A DNA stretch of 64,000 nucleotides, taken from positions 62,001 through 126,000 of the forward strand of contig NZ_LR134327.1 of the NCBI RefSeq assembly GCF_900636915.1, given 5' to 3'. The first letter of the stretch is position 1. Each line of letters starts with the position of its first letter. The stretch comes from Aggregatibacter aphrophilus ATCC 33389 (GTDB taxonomy: Bacteria; Pseudomonadota; Gammaproteobacteria; Enterobacterales; Pasteurellaceae). The notes beneath the pieces were generated by a model that saw nothing but the letters and a program-made list of their open reading frames with translations, had not been told where the DNA came from and made no database searches. Shown here one piece after another: positions 19,428 to 27,249 of this stretch. Made by a program: the position numbers and the translations under genes.

Positions 19428-20180
19428 TTATGTATTTTTTCTTGCCTTAACAAACAATAACACCGGGCGATGTTGTAAATCTTTAAATTCATCCTGCCAT
19501 TGCGGTTGTTCCGCGAGCATAGGCTCCGCCATTTGCTCAATGTGAAAACCGGCGGAAATCAAGTTGTTGATGATGGTCGCCGTGGTGCGATGATAGGTTG
19601 TAAAAGGTTGTTTAAACCAGTTGCGTTGGCGTTCGCCTTCATCACGATAGAAATTCAGCCGATAGGCGAGTTGGTGTTTTTGTGCGTCTTTTTCCCAACG
19701 TTCGCCGCCTTGATAACAAGTCACAATGGGATGTTCTTGAGAGAAAATCAATTGCCCGTTTGGCACCAGTTTGTCATGAATTTTTGCTAACAAAGCAGGG
19801 AAATCCTGCACATAATGAAAAGCAAAGGAACTGGTGATGACATCAAAATTGCTTTCGTTTAACCGTTCCAGATGTTCCATTGGGGCTTGTTCCAGTAAAA
19901 AGTGCGGTCGAAATTCTGCGAGATTTTTTGCCGCCTGTTGCAACATAGCTTGGGACAAATCTATGCCGGCAACAAATGCGGCGCCCCGTTCTAAATAGAG
20001 CTTGAGGTGTTCTCCGCAACCACAGCCTAAATCTAAAATACGCTTGCCTGACACGCCGCCGACTAAGCCCAACATGGTGGGCTTTTCAACGATTTCATTT
20101 AAGCTGTTCGGGTTGCTACGCAGTTTCTGATACAGTTCGAAAAAACCGTCCTTGTCATACACGCTTTGCTTGTCTTGCAT
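19428..20180 (-). CDS. Class I SAM-dependent methyltransferase
   Basis: The 250-residue soluble protein has a Rossmann methyltransferase core. Motif I is KRILDLGCGCGEHLK (about residues 46-60), the acidic end of strand two is AGIDLSQAM, and a motif resembling post-I/IV is SNFDVITSSFAFHYVQDF. It belongs to the Methyltransf_11/25 type that includes BioC- and UbiE-like enzymes, but the substrate cannot be inferred. The start at 20180 (MQDKQSVYDKDGFFELYQKL) lies one base after the mtr stop, so it is probably translationally coupled to mtr. Similar proteins exist in other Pasteurellaceae. Confidence 0.82.
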   Translation of the reverse strand: MQDKQSVYDKDGFFELYQKLRSNPNSLNEIVEKPTMLGLVGGVSGKRILDLGCGCGEHLKLYLERGAAFVAGIDLSQAMLQQAAKNLAEFRPHFLLEQAPMEHLERLNESNFDVITSSFAFHYVQDFPALLAKIHDKLVPNGQLIFSQEHPIVTCYQGGERWEKDAQKHQLAYRLNFYRDEGERQRNWFKQPFTTYHRTTATIINNLISAGFHIEQMAEPMLAEQPQWQDEFKDLQHRPVLLFVKARKNT

Positions 20181-20181
20181 A

Positions 20182-21426
20182 TTACCCTTTGAAGTCGGCA
20201 ATCCAACCGAACTGCAATGCCACTTGTGCGAAGATATTCAATAACCCGAATAAAATCACGAAATACACCATGAAGTTACCGCCGTGTACGCGATAGGTGG
20301 CATTCGGGAATTTTTTACGGCTGGCTTTTGCCAACAACGCCGGCACGATGGCTGCCCAAATCGTGGCGGCTAGCCCTGCATAACCGATGGCGATAACGAA
20401 GCCGAACGGGAATTGCAAGCTCAGTAATAACGGCGGTAGGAAAGTGACTAATGTCGTTTTCGTGCGTCCTAAGCGGCTGTCATCAAATTTACACAAGTCA
20501 GCGATGTAATCAAATAAGCCTAGGGTTACACCAAGGAAAGAACTGGCGATGGCCATATAGGCAAAGAAATTCAAAACAATGCCGATATAATCGGTTTGGA
20601 TGTATTTATTCAAGGCTTCTAATAAGGCCGCCACGTCACCGCCTTTGGCGATGACCGGCGCAAATTCGGCGCGCGGTAAGTTACCTTGAACGGCAAGCTG
20701 CCACAAAATATAAATAATCAACGCCAAACCGGTACCAAGGAAAATAGATTTCATCACGCGGTTGCCGTCACGATCATAGTATTTCACCAAACTCGGTACG
20801 TTGCCGTGGAAACCAAAAGACACCAAACACACCGGAAGTGCGGTCAATATATAAGGTAAATATTGCTGTTCGCCCTGTGCAACAGTATTTAATAAAACAT
20901 CCATTTTGGCAGAGCTTAATAAACCTGAAGTAGAAAGAAAGAAGGAAATAATCATTCCTCCTATTAATACTGTACTGAAGCGATCAACAGCCTTGGTAGA
21001 AAACCACACAAACGCTGCTAAAACAAAACAGAAAACCAAGGAACCTACACTGCGTCCTACTTCCACGTTTTCACCTAATTGATTTAGGAAACTTTCCGTA
21101 ATGCTGCCGCCAGAAGTGATGTAGGCATACGTTAAAATGTACAGTACAAAGGCGACAGACAAACCATTAATGACGTTCCAGCCTTTGCCTAATAAATCGG
21201 TCACAATCGTATCGAAACTGGCGCCGGTCGGATAATGCAAATTGGCTTCTAAAATCATTAAGCCCGAGGTGGTCATACAAAACCAGGTATAAATAAGAAT
21301 CGCAATAGAACCGAAAAACCAAATACCGGCAGTAGAAGTTGGGTTGGCAAGCATACCGGCACCGATAGCTGTACCAGCGATAATCATGGCGCCACCGAGT
21401 AATGAAGGGCGTTTTTGCATTGTCAT
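20182..21426 (-). CDS. mtr: Tryptophan-specific permease Mtr
   Basis: Mtr is an HAAAP-family symporter for high-affinity tryptophan uptake. The 414-residue product equals E. coli Mtr in length and matches many of its segments: SLLGGAMIIAGTAIGAGM, TWFCMTTSGLMILEANL, LLGKGWNVINGLSVAFVLYILTYAYI, FGFHGNVPSLVKYY, SSFLGVTLGLFDYIADL and AIGYAGLAATIWAAIVPALLA. About eleven membrane helices are present. Mtr was preferred over TyrP because of the length and these segments. The start MTMQKRPSLLGG at 21426 has AAAGGAT upstream. A TrpR-like operator overlaps its promoter, supporting tryptophan as substrate. Confidence 0.9.
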   Translation of the reverse strand: MTMQKRPSLLGGAMIIAGTAIGAGMLANPTSTAGIWFFGSIAILIYTWFCMTTSGLMILEANLHYPTGASFDTIVTDLLGKGWNVINGLSVAFVLYILTYAYITSGGSITESFLNQLGENVEVGRSVGSLVFCFVLAAFVWFSTKAVDRFSTVLIGGMIISFFLSTSGLLSSAKMDVLLNTVAQGEQQYLPYILTALPVCLVSFGFHGNVPSLVKYYDRDGNRVMKSIFLGTGLALIIYILWQLAVQGNLPRAEFAPVIAKGGDVAALLEALNKYIQTDYIGIVLNFFAYMAIASSFLGVTLGLFDYIADLCKFDDSRLGRTKTTLVTFLPPLLLSLQFPFGFVIAIGYAGLAATIWAAIVPALLAKASRKKFPNATYRVHGGNFMVYFVILFGLLNIFAQVALQFGWIADFKG

Positions 21427-21451
21427 TGTAATATCCTTTAGTAAAAAATTT

Positions 21452-21469
21452 GGACTATTATAATAGTAC
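21452..21469 (-). promoter_or_regulatory. TrpR-like operator over the mtr promoter
   Basis: The 18-bp sequence GGACTATTATAATAGTAC contains a perfect 14-bp palindrome. It keeps the TrpR half-site pattern GNACT...AGTNC with the same outer spacing as the E. coli trp operator. It contains TATAAT, which on the minus strand (21462-21457) is a good -10, with TTGTCT about 16 bases upstream as a weak -35. Bound repressor would block polymerase. Confidence 0.65.
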
Positions 21470-21514
21470 AACTATAAAAGACAACCGCATTTTATCACGC
21501 AACGTCCCCTCAAC

Positions 21515-21544
21515 TCGACAAATGAAGCCAATTACGGCTATAAT
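21515..21544 (+). promoter_or_regulatory. Promoter of ppa
   Basis: TCGACA (21515-21520) and TATAAT (21539-21544) are separated by 18 bases. The expected start is about 30 nt upstream of the ppa ATG. Confidence 0.6.
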
Positions 21545-21580
21545 TACGACGTTTATTTAACTCACAAGAAGGAATAACAA

Positions 21581-22108
21581 ATGGGCTTAGAAAGCGTACC
21601 AGCAGGTAAAGAATTACCAGATGATATCTATGTTGTCATTGAAATCCCTGCAAACTCAGATCCAATCAAATATGAAGTAGACAAAGAAACCGGCACATTA
21701 TTTGTCGACCGTTTTATGGCAACTGCCATGTTCTATCCGGCAAACTACGGTTATGTAAACAACACCTTATCTTCTGACGGCGACCCTGTTGACGTATTAG
21801 TCCCAACACCGTATCCGTTGCAACCGGGTTCCGTCATTCGTTGCCGTCCTGTGGGCGTGTTGAAAATGACCGATGAAGCCGGTGGTGATGCAAAAGTGGT
21901 TGCCGTTCCACACACCAAATTAAGCAAAGAATACGACCACATCAAAGACGTGGGCGATTTACCGGAATTACTCAAAGCACAAATCCAACACTTCTTTGAA
22001 AGCTACAAAGCCTTAGAAGCCGGCAAATGGGTGAAAGTCGAAGGATGGGAAGGCGTTGACGCAGCGCGCAAAGAAATCCTTGATTCATTTGAACGTGCGA
22101 AAAAATAA
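21581..22108 (+). CDS. ppa: Inorganic pyrophosphatase (family I)
   Basis: Ppa hydrolyses pyrophosphate and so pulls biosynthetic reactions forward. The 175-residue cytosolic enzyme has the full family length. It contains the signature DGDPVDVLV (three metal-binding Asp), [17 protein letters not shown] and [19 protein letters not shown] precedes the ATG at 21581. A strong promoter lies upstream and a USS-derived terminator follows 19 bases after the stop, so it is monocistronic. Confidence 0.97.
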   Translation: MGLESVPAGKELPDDIYVVIEIPANSDPIKYEVDKETGTLFVDRFMATAMFYPANYGYVNNTLSSDGDPVDVLVPTPYPLQPGSVIRCRPVGVLKMTDEAGGDAKVVAVPHTKLSKEYDHIKDVGDLPELLKAQIQHFFESYKALEAGKWVKVEGWEGVDAARKEILDSFERAKK

Positions 22109-22126
22109 TTAAAACGATAAAGACAC

Positions 22127-22159
22127 AGACCGCACCGTTAAAAAGTGCGGTCTTTTTTA
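22127..22159 (+). terminator. USS-containing terminator after ppa
   Basis: AGACCGCAC (22127-22135) pairs with GTGCGGTCT (22145-22153), followed by TTTTTTA. The stem is built from two inverted partial uptake signals. Confidence 0.85.
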
Positions 22160-22185
22160 CACACAAATTCACGAAGGAAAACTCT

Positions 22186-22959
22186 ATGTTCAAATTTAGT
22201 AAAACCTTAGCATGCATTTCCATCATCGGTATTTTAACTGCCTGCGCCGATTCCGCTTCAATTAACCAGCAAGCGGCCATGGGCTATCGCCAAATGATCA
22301 GCGAAGCACAAGCGAAAGGCCAACTGGATACCCAATCTCAAACAGCCCAACGGGTACATAAAATTTTCAACAAAATGGTGCCTTATGCAAATGCGGAAAA
22401 TCACACGGGTCAGCCGTTTAATTGGCAAATCGAAGTGATTAAATCCAAAGAACTGAATGCTTGGGCAATGCCTGGCGGTAAAATGGCATTTTATACCGGT
22501 TTGGTTGATAACTTACGTTTAACCGATGACGAAATTGCCACCGTCATGGGTCATGAAATGGCGCATGCTTTAAAAGAACATGGTAAGAAAAAAGCAAACG
22601 TCGGCCAATTTACCGATGTTATTGCCGGCGTTGCAAAAGAAGTATTGGCGACTAAAATCGGTGCTGACGGCAGTTCCATGGTGGTGGGTTTAGCCAAAGA
22701 CTGGGGCTTGGACAAACCTTATTCCCGTAGCGCGGAAACCGAGGCCGACGAAGTGGGGTTATTCTTAATGGCGAAATCCGGTTATAACCCTGAAGCCGCA
22801 CCGGGATTATGGGACAAAATGCAAAAAGCCTCTACCGGCTCACAAGGCATCCTAGACAAATTAAGCTCAACTCACCCGAGCGATAAAGATCGTCAGGAAA
22901 ACTTATTGCGTTTAATGCCGGAAGCTATCGCATTGTATAAACAAAGCAAAAGCAAATAA
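22186..22959 (+). CDS. M48-family zinc metalloprotease, lipoprotein
   Basis: The 257-residue protein has a lipoprotein signal peptide with lipobox LTAC (Cys near residue 20). It has an M48 peptidase domain with the zinc motif HEMAHALKEH (about residues 124-133) and a downstream third-ligand Glu in the SAETEADEVG segment. THPSDKDRQENL near the C-terminus is also typical. It resembles the periplasmic YcaL/LoiP group that degrades misfolded outer-membrane proteins, but with different detail, so I give no symbol. The gene is monocistronic, with SD GAAGGA and its own terminator. Confidence 0.88.
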   Translation: MFKFSKTLACISIIGILTACADSASINQQAAMGYRQMISEAQAKGQLDTQSQTAQRVHKIFNKMVPYANAENHTGQPFNWQIEVIKSKELNAWAMPGGKMAFYTGLVDNLRLTDDEIATVMGHEMAHALKEHGKKKANVGQFTDVIAGVAKEVLATKIGADGSSMVVGLAKDWGLDKPYSRSAETEADEVGLFLMAKSGYNPEAAPGLWDKMQKASTGSQGILDKLSSTHPSDKDRQENLLRLMPEAIALYKQSKSK

Positions 22960-22977
22960 GTGAGCTAATTAAACAAC

Positions 22978-23040
22978 AAAAGTGCGGTGACTTTTTCGAG
23001 AGAATATTAAAACACATCGAAAAGTCACCGCACTTTTTTA
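22978..23040. terminator. Bidirectional USS-pair terminator between the M48 gene and tonB
   Basis: AAAAGTGCGGTGACTTTT (from 22978) pairs with its near-perfect complement ending at 23035, about 18 bp of stem. T-rich tails occur on both strands: TTTTTTA on plus and TTTTGTTGTTT on minus. It serves both convergent genes. Confidence 0.85.
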
Positions 23041-23058
23041 TTTATTGCTAAACAGCAA

Positions 23059-23817
23059 CTAATTAATTTTGAAACTGATCGGCACGGTAATAGAAGGCCC
23101 CATGCCCGCCGGACGAGGACCAATTGATCTGGCACTATTAACCGCACTTAATGCTGCATTGTCCAAATCTTCTGCGCCCGAACTCTTCGCAATAGAGGCT
23201 CCACTAATAGAACCATCCGCACCGATGGAGAAGGAAACCGTCACAATACCTTGTTTACGCATCATTTTTGCGCGGGCAGGATAACGTTTGTGTTTCTCAA
23301 TTTCACGACGCAAGGCTGAACGATAGGCATCAAGCTCACTACCACCGACACCGTTTCCTGCTAAGTTTGGATTCGTTGTGGTTGCCGGACCTGTTGTCGT
23401 TGCCTTGGAATTTACCGAAGAATTGGATTCAACGGTTCTGTCACCGATCGGCACGTCCGGGTTTGGTTTGACCTTCGGTTTTTCTTTCGGCTTTTGTTTA
23501 GGTTTTTCTTTCGGTTTTTCTTTCGGCTTTTCCGGTTCTTTTGGTTTTTCAACCTTCGGCGGTTCCGGTTTTACGGTTGGATCTTCAACGGTTTCCTGTT
23601 TTTCCGGTTCCGGTGCTTTTTCTTCCACCAGAGGCGGTTCGGCCTCCACCATAGCCATAATCATCTCCATGGACATGCTGGTGGAAATTTCGCCGGCCGC
23701 ACTGTTGGCGCTCGTATCTGTTTTACTCAAGTGGCTCCAAAAAAGCAAAAATACAATGGTGGCATGAATAACAACCGATAACAGAAAACTCAAGAGTGAA
23801 CGTTTTGCATTCTGCAT
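23059..23817 (-). CDS. tonB: Energy transducer TonB
   Basis: TonB links the proton-driven ExbB-ExbD motor to outer-membrane receptors for iron and heme uptake. The 252-residue protein has one N-terminal membrane anchor (residues 9-27) including the conserved SxxxH (S-V-V-I-H). It then has a long periplasm-spanning stretch rich in Pro, Lys and Glu with repeated PKEKP-type units (about 70-125). The C-terminal domain has the YP motif (KRYPARAKMMRKQGIVTVSF). It is last in exbB-exbD-tonB, ten bases after exbD. Confidence 0.96.
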   Translation of the reverse strand: MQNAKRSLLSFLLSVVIHATIVFLLFWSHLSKTDTSANSAAGEISTSMSMEMIMAMVEAEPPLVEEKAPEPEKQETVEDPTVKPEPPKVEKPKEPEKPKEKPKEKPKQKPKEKPKVKPNPDVPIGDRTVESNSSVNSKATTTGPATTTNPNLAGNGVGGSELDAYRSALRREIEKHKRYPARAKMMRKQGIVTVSFSIGADGSISGASIAKSSGAEDLDNAALSAVNSARSIGPRPAGMGPSITVPISFKIN

Positions 23818-23827
23818 TCACATTCTC

Positions 23828-24304
23828 CTACTTGCCGACATCGGCGGATTTTTCTGTAGGTTTTGCCACTTGAGGTTCAACTGATATTTGAGCCTGCGGA
23901 TCAGTGATTTTCGGTTTTTCGCTGCCCTTATCTTTCGTTGCTACGATGGCCACATCTTTAATGTCGTTTTTCGCCAATAAATCCGTTACAGAAACAAAAT
24001 CTTGGAAAGTGGCATCGGCATCAATTTTTAAGGTCACTTTTTGGGCTTTATCCCAACCGGCAATTTCGGTCTCCAAACTTTCAAGATTAGTCGGTTTGTC
24101 ATTGAAAAACAATTCACCATTGGCTGTCACTGTTAATAATTTTGCCAACTCGCTCGATTTAAACGCCACAGAAGCACTTGCTTTCGGCACATTCACTTGG
24201 ATTTTACCTTGTGAAATAAAAGAGGCGGTAATCAACACGATAGCCAACAACACCAACATAATATCAATGAAAGGGATAATGTTGATTTCATCAAACTTTT
24301 TCAC
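23828..24304 (-). CDS. exbD: Biopolymer transport protein ExbD
   Basis: ExbD carries the proton-binding Asp of the TonB motor. The 158-residue protein has a short cytosolic start ([25 protein letters not shown]) whose membrane helix holds that Asp (D14 in [10 protein letters not shown]), then a periplasmic domain with the usual [18 protein letters not shown] segment. Translation starts with GTG at 24304, supported by AAGGAA six bases upstream; no better ATG exists. The C-terminal 25 residues, rich in Lys, Pro and Gln, extend beyond typical ExbD. The gene starts three bases after the exbB stop. Confidence 0.95.
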   Translation of the reverse strand: MKKFDEINIIPFIDIMLVLLAIVLITASFISQGKIQVNVPKASASVAFKSSELAKLLTVTANGELFFNDKPTNLESLETEIAGWDKAQKVTLKIDADATFQDFVSVTDLLAKNDIKDVAIVATKDKGSEKPKITDPQAQISVEPQVAKPTEKSADVGK

Positions 24305-24307
24305 AGA

Positions 24308-24778
24308 CTATTCCTTATGTTCGCTATCGTCTTTATTTTTTTGAGAATTTAACACTTTCCACTTCAAACGGTTGACTTCAACCTTACGTCCTAACGCGTT
24401 ATAGAAAATCATTGACGGGATTGCCACCAAGATACCAAGTGCGGTCGCTTTTAGGGCTAAAGATAAATGCAGCATGATTTCGCCGGCATCAACTTCACCA
24501 CCAGATTGACCGATTTGATAGAAGGTTAAAAGAATACCGATAACGGTCCCCAACAAACCAACATAAGGGGCGTTGGCTCCCACAGTAGAAACCACAGTGA
24601 GATTGCGGTTTAAATCGATTTCAAGCGCATGAATAGTGGAATACTGGCTGACTTTAACTTGGGCTAAGAAAATAAAACGCTCAATCACCATAGTGAGCAT
24701 TAATACGCTCATAAAAAGTAATAACCCAATAATAATGTAATCACTATACTTTTGTAGAAAGTCAAAAATTTGCGGCAT
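24308..24778 (-). CDS. exbB: Biopolymer transport protein ExbB
   Basis: ExbB forms the pentameric proton channel of the TonB system around ExbD. The 156-residue product has three membrane helices. The MotA/TolQ/ExbB signature is present as NAPYVGLLGTVIGILLTFYQIG and LSLALKATALGILVAIPSMIFYN. Its short length matches the Haemophilus-type ExbB rather than the 244-residue E. coli form. It is the first gene of exbB-exbD-tonB; a Fur-like box lies about 70 nt upstream, so the set is probably iron-repressed. Confidence 0.95.
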   Translation of the reverse strand: MPQIFDFLQKYSDYIIIGLLLFMSVLMLTMVIERFIFLAQVKVSQYSTIHALEIDLNRNLTVVSTVGANAPYVGLLGTVIGILLTFYQIGQSGGEVDAGEIMLHLSLALKATALGILVAIPSMIFYNALGRKVEVNRLKWKVLNSQKNKDDSEHKE

Positions 24779-24847
24779 TTGTTTTTTCCTTTGTGAAATA
24801 TACTCTTAAAATAATAGAAAGGGTGGAGATCATATCCTCTTTACAAC

Positions 24848-24862
24848 TGATAATCAATCTCA
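24848..24862 (-). promoter_or_regulatory. Fur-like box upstream of exbB
   Basis: On the minus strand TGAGATTGATTATCA matches the 7-1-7 Fur consensus TGATAAT-N-ATTATCA at 12 of 14 positions. An AT-rich -10-like TATTAT lies immediately upstream. Iron repression of tonB-exbBD by Fur is the rule in this family. Confidence 0.6.
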
Positions 24863-24908
24863 TTTTGTTATAATATTTGTGCTTCTTTAAAAATTAAAAC
24901 TTACACAC

Positions 24909-24937
24909 AAAAAAGTGATGAAATAGTATCATCACTT
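24909..24937 (-). terminator. Terminator downstream of corB
   Basis: AAGTGATGA (24913-24921) pairs with TCATCACTT (24929-24937). On the minus strand it is followed by TTTTGTG. It lies 25 bases after the corB stop. Confidence 0.8.
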
Positions 24938-24962
24938 AAGCAGGTATAATTCGGGCCATAGA

Positions 24963-26225
24963 TTAAAGTTTAATAACTTTAGCCTGTTTAATCATATTAT
25001 CGCTTACTTCCAAAATGGTGACTTGCAAGCCACTTACCTCACATACCGTGCCTTCCTGCGGGATTTCTTCCAAATGTTCCAAAATCAGACCATTAAATGT
25101 ACGGGCTTCTTCCGTATCCAAATTCCAATCAAACATTTTGTTTAAATCACGCAAGTTGGTAGAACCCTCAATAATAATGGAGCCGTCTGATTGCGGTACG
25201 ACTTCTTCTTCGAGCGTAGGTGCATTCGAAGTGGTAAATTCACCGACGATTTCTTCTAAAATATCCTCTAAGGTTACCAACCCTTTAATATCGCCATATT
25301 CATCCACAACCAAACCAATACGCTCTTTTTTATTGCGGAAATTGGTCAACTGAGTCTTAAGTGCGGTACCTTCCGGAATAAAATACACTTCGTCTGCCGC
25401 ACGAATTAGGGTCTCTTTGGTAAATTCATTTTTTTCCAATAACAAACGGTAGGCTTCGCGCACCCGCAAAATGCCCAACACGTTTTCGTCCATGCTAACT
25501 TTATACAACACGATCCGGTTATGGGCGGCATGATTTAGTTGACGCATAATCGCTTTCCAATCATCATCAATATCAATGCCACCAATTTCATTACGTGGCA
25601 CCATGATGTCATCCACCGTGACGGTTTCCATATCCAAAATCGATAATAACATCTGCGGATGTTGCTCATCCGGCGTGGCCTCACCCGCTTCGGAAACAAT
25701 ACTGCGCAACTCTTCACGGCTGATCACCTGTTTTTTCAGATCCGGTTTTAAACCCACCAAACGCATTAAAGATTTGGTAAAAATATTCATTAACCAAACC
25801 AAAGGAGAAAAAACTTTAAGTAACGGCATTAATAAGTGACTGCTGGTCAATCCAACCTTCTCAGGGTGCATTGCAGCCACGGTTTTCGGGAAAATTTCGG
25901 AAAAGATCAACATCACGAAAGTCAATGCGCCGGTCGCAATGGCAACCCCGGCATCGCCATATAAACGCATACCGATCACCGTTGCAATGGCGGAAGCGCT
26001 GATATTCACGAGATTATTAAAAATAAGAATAAAACTAAGTAAGGTATCGGGTTTGTGTAGCAGTTTTTCGGCTTTTTGCGCTCCTTTGTTGCCTTGCGTG
26101 GCAAGAAAGCGCAAACGGTATTTATTTAAGGAAAGCAAACCGGTTTCCGAACCGGAGAAGTAAGCTGAAAGCACTAAGCAAATGATTAGAATAATAAATA
26201 ACGTACTAAGGGAAATACTGTCCAA
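24963..26225 (-). CDS. corB: CNNM/CorB-type membrane protein with CBS pair (YfjD)
   Basis: The 420-residue protein has an N-terminal DUF21/CNNM membrane domain (about residues 5-190, with SAYFSGSETGLLSLN and GMRLYGDAGVAIATG). Two CBS domains follow (about 205-335, including VDDIMVPRNEI and GLVVDEYGDIKGLVTLEDILEEIVG). A C-terminal CorC_HlyC domain comes last. It aligns with E. coli YfjD/CorB nearly throughout. CNNM proteins handle Mg2+ and Co2+ export. The start is a TTG at 26225 (reads as MDSISLSTLF), supported by AAGGA seven bases upstream and by the E. coli N-terminus; an in-frame extension contains an uptake signal and is rejected. Its neighbours ypjD and ffh are the same in E. coli. Confidence 0.88.
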   Translation of the reverse strand: MDSISLSTLFIILIICLVLSAYFSGSETGLLSLNKYRLRFLATQGNKGAQKAEKLLHKPDTLLSFILIFNNLVNISASAIATVIGMRLYGDAGVAIATGALTFVMLIFSEIFPKTVAAMHPEKVGLTSSHLLMPLLKVFSPLVWLMNIFTKSLMRLVGLKPDLKKQVISREELRSIVSEAGEATPDEQHPQMLLSILDMETVTVDDIMVPRNEIGGIDIDDDWKAIMRQLNHAAHNRIVLYKVSMDENVLGILRVREAYRLLLEKNEFTKETLIRAADEVYFIPEGTALKTQLTNFRNKKERIGLVVDEYGDIKGLVTLEDILEEIVGEFTTSNAPTLEEEVVPQSDGSIIIEGSTNLRDLNKMFDWNLDTEEARTFNGLILEHLEEIPQEGTVCEVSGLQVTILEVSDNMIKQAKVIKL

Positions 26226-26300
26226 AGTGAAATCCTTATATGTATTAAAAATAAAAAAATGCGGCCAATTTTTACCGCACTTTTCTCTCATCCATTGATT

Positions 26301-27095
26301 TTACACAATCAAGCGACTACCGAAGTAAGCAATAGTCAGCAAAATCATACCCGAAATAGCATAAATAATCATCTTTTTTCCACGCCAACGGTATTGCTTA
26401 TAGCCCCAAATCGCCAGACCAAAAACAAGCCAACCAAGCAAAGAAAACGCACCTTTGTGAATATTATCCGGTGTTATCGCCTGCATAAGGTGGTAAGTAC
26501 CTGAAATTAAAGTCATGGTAAGTAAAACTTCACCACTCACTAATAAACGGAAAAAATGGCGTTCTACTGTCATTAACGGCGGCATCATCGGTGAAAAATG
26601 GGGTTTCTTGGCTTTTAAATGACGATCAATCCATACCAACTGAATAGCATATAAGGTTGCAATAGCACACACCGCATAAGCAAAAATGGATAAGCCGATG
26701 TGAAATAGCAGAAAATCGTTTTGACTCAATAACTGAATAATATGACTTGGCAGGAAAGTAGCATAAATTAAATTAATAATGGAAAAGCAATACACAATAG
26801 GCAATACAAACCACATGGTATTCACCTGCAACATGGCAACAGTGGCAAGGGCGGCGATCATCACGCTCATTAAAGAGGCCACTTCCATAATGCTGAATGT
26901 TTGCCTAGCAGCCAAATCCTGCAATAAAGGAAACGTACTCATGACATGGAAAATAATGGCGCAAAGTGCGGTCAGAAAAAAAAGTGTTTTTTTCGGTTTC
27001 GTTTGCCCATCACCTACTTGTGCATTTAACAAGATCGGCGCAATTAACAACACACTGAATAAATAAAACGCAATAGATAAAATGGCAAACCACAT
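26301..27095 (-). CDS. ypjD: YpjD, CcsA-like inner-membrane protein
   Basis: The 264-residue protein has about eight membrane helices and belongs to the cytochrome c assembly (CcmC/CcsA) superfamily, the same length as E. coli YpjD. The segment NDFLLFHIGLSIFAYAVCAIATLYAIQ, with a conserved His, and a later ISGTYHLMQAI-type segment resemble heme-handling CcsA helices. The cellular function is unsettled; E. coli genetic data link YpjD and CorB to envelope or cation stress. It lies divergent to ffh and upstream of corB, about 75 bases away on the same strand. Confidence 0.82.
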   Translation of the reverse strand: MWFAILSIAFYLFSVLLIAPILLNAQVGDGQTKPKKTLFFLTALCAIIFHVMSTFPLLQDLAARQTFSIMEVASLMSVMIAALATVAMLQVNTMWFVLPIVYCFSIINLIYATFLPSHIIQLLSQNDFLLFHIGLSIFAYAVCAIATLYAIQLVWIDRHLKAKKPHFSPMMPPLMTVERHFFRLLVSGEVLLTMTLISGTYHLMQAITPDNIHKGAFSLLGWLVFGLAIWGYKQYRWRGKKMIIYAISGMILLTIAYFGSRLIV

Positions 27096-27249
27096 AATTA
27101 TTTCCCTGTTTACATTGAGACGTTTATTCTAGCCATATCCCGTTAAAATCGCTATAAATTTATTTCGCGCGTGAAAATACGCGGAATTTCAGTATAATGA
27201 CAGCAATTTTTAACCGCATTTTCCCTTCCGAGACAATACAGGAATCCAC

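Noticed and set aside
22127..22153. Inverted GTGCGGT repeats considered as a CRISPR or regulator-binding array
   Set aside because: They are uptake signal sequences scattered singly or in pairs, without regular spacers; no CRISPR array is present.
23378..23781. Plus-strand open frames rich in Phe, Gly and Ser opposite tonB
   Set aside because: They are the antisense of TonB's Pro/Lys/Glu repeats. TonB has clear domains and operon context.
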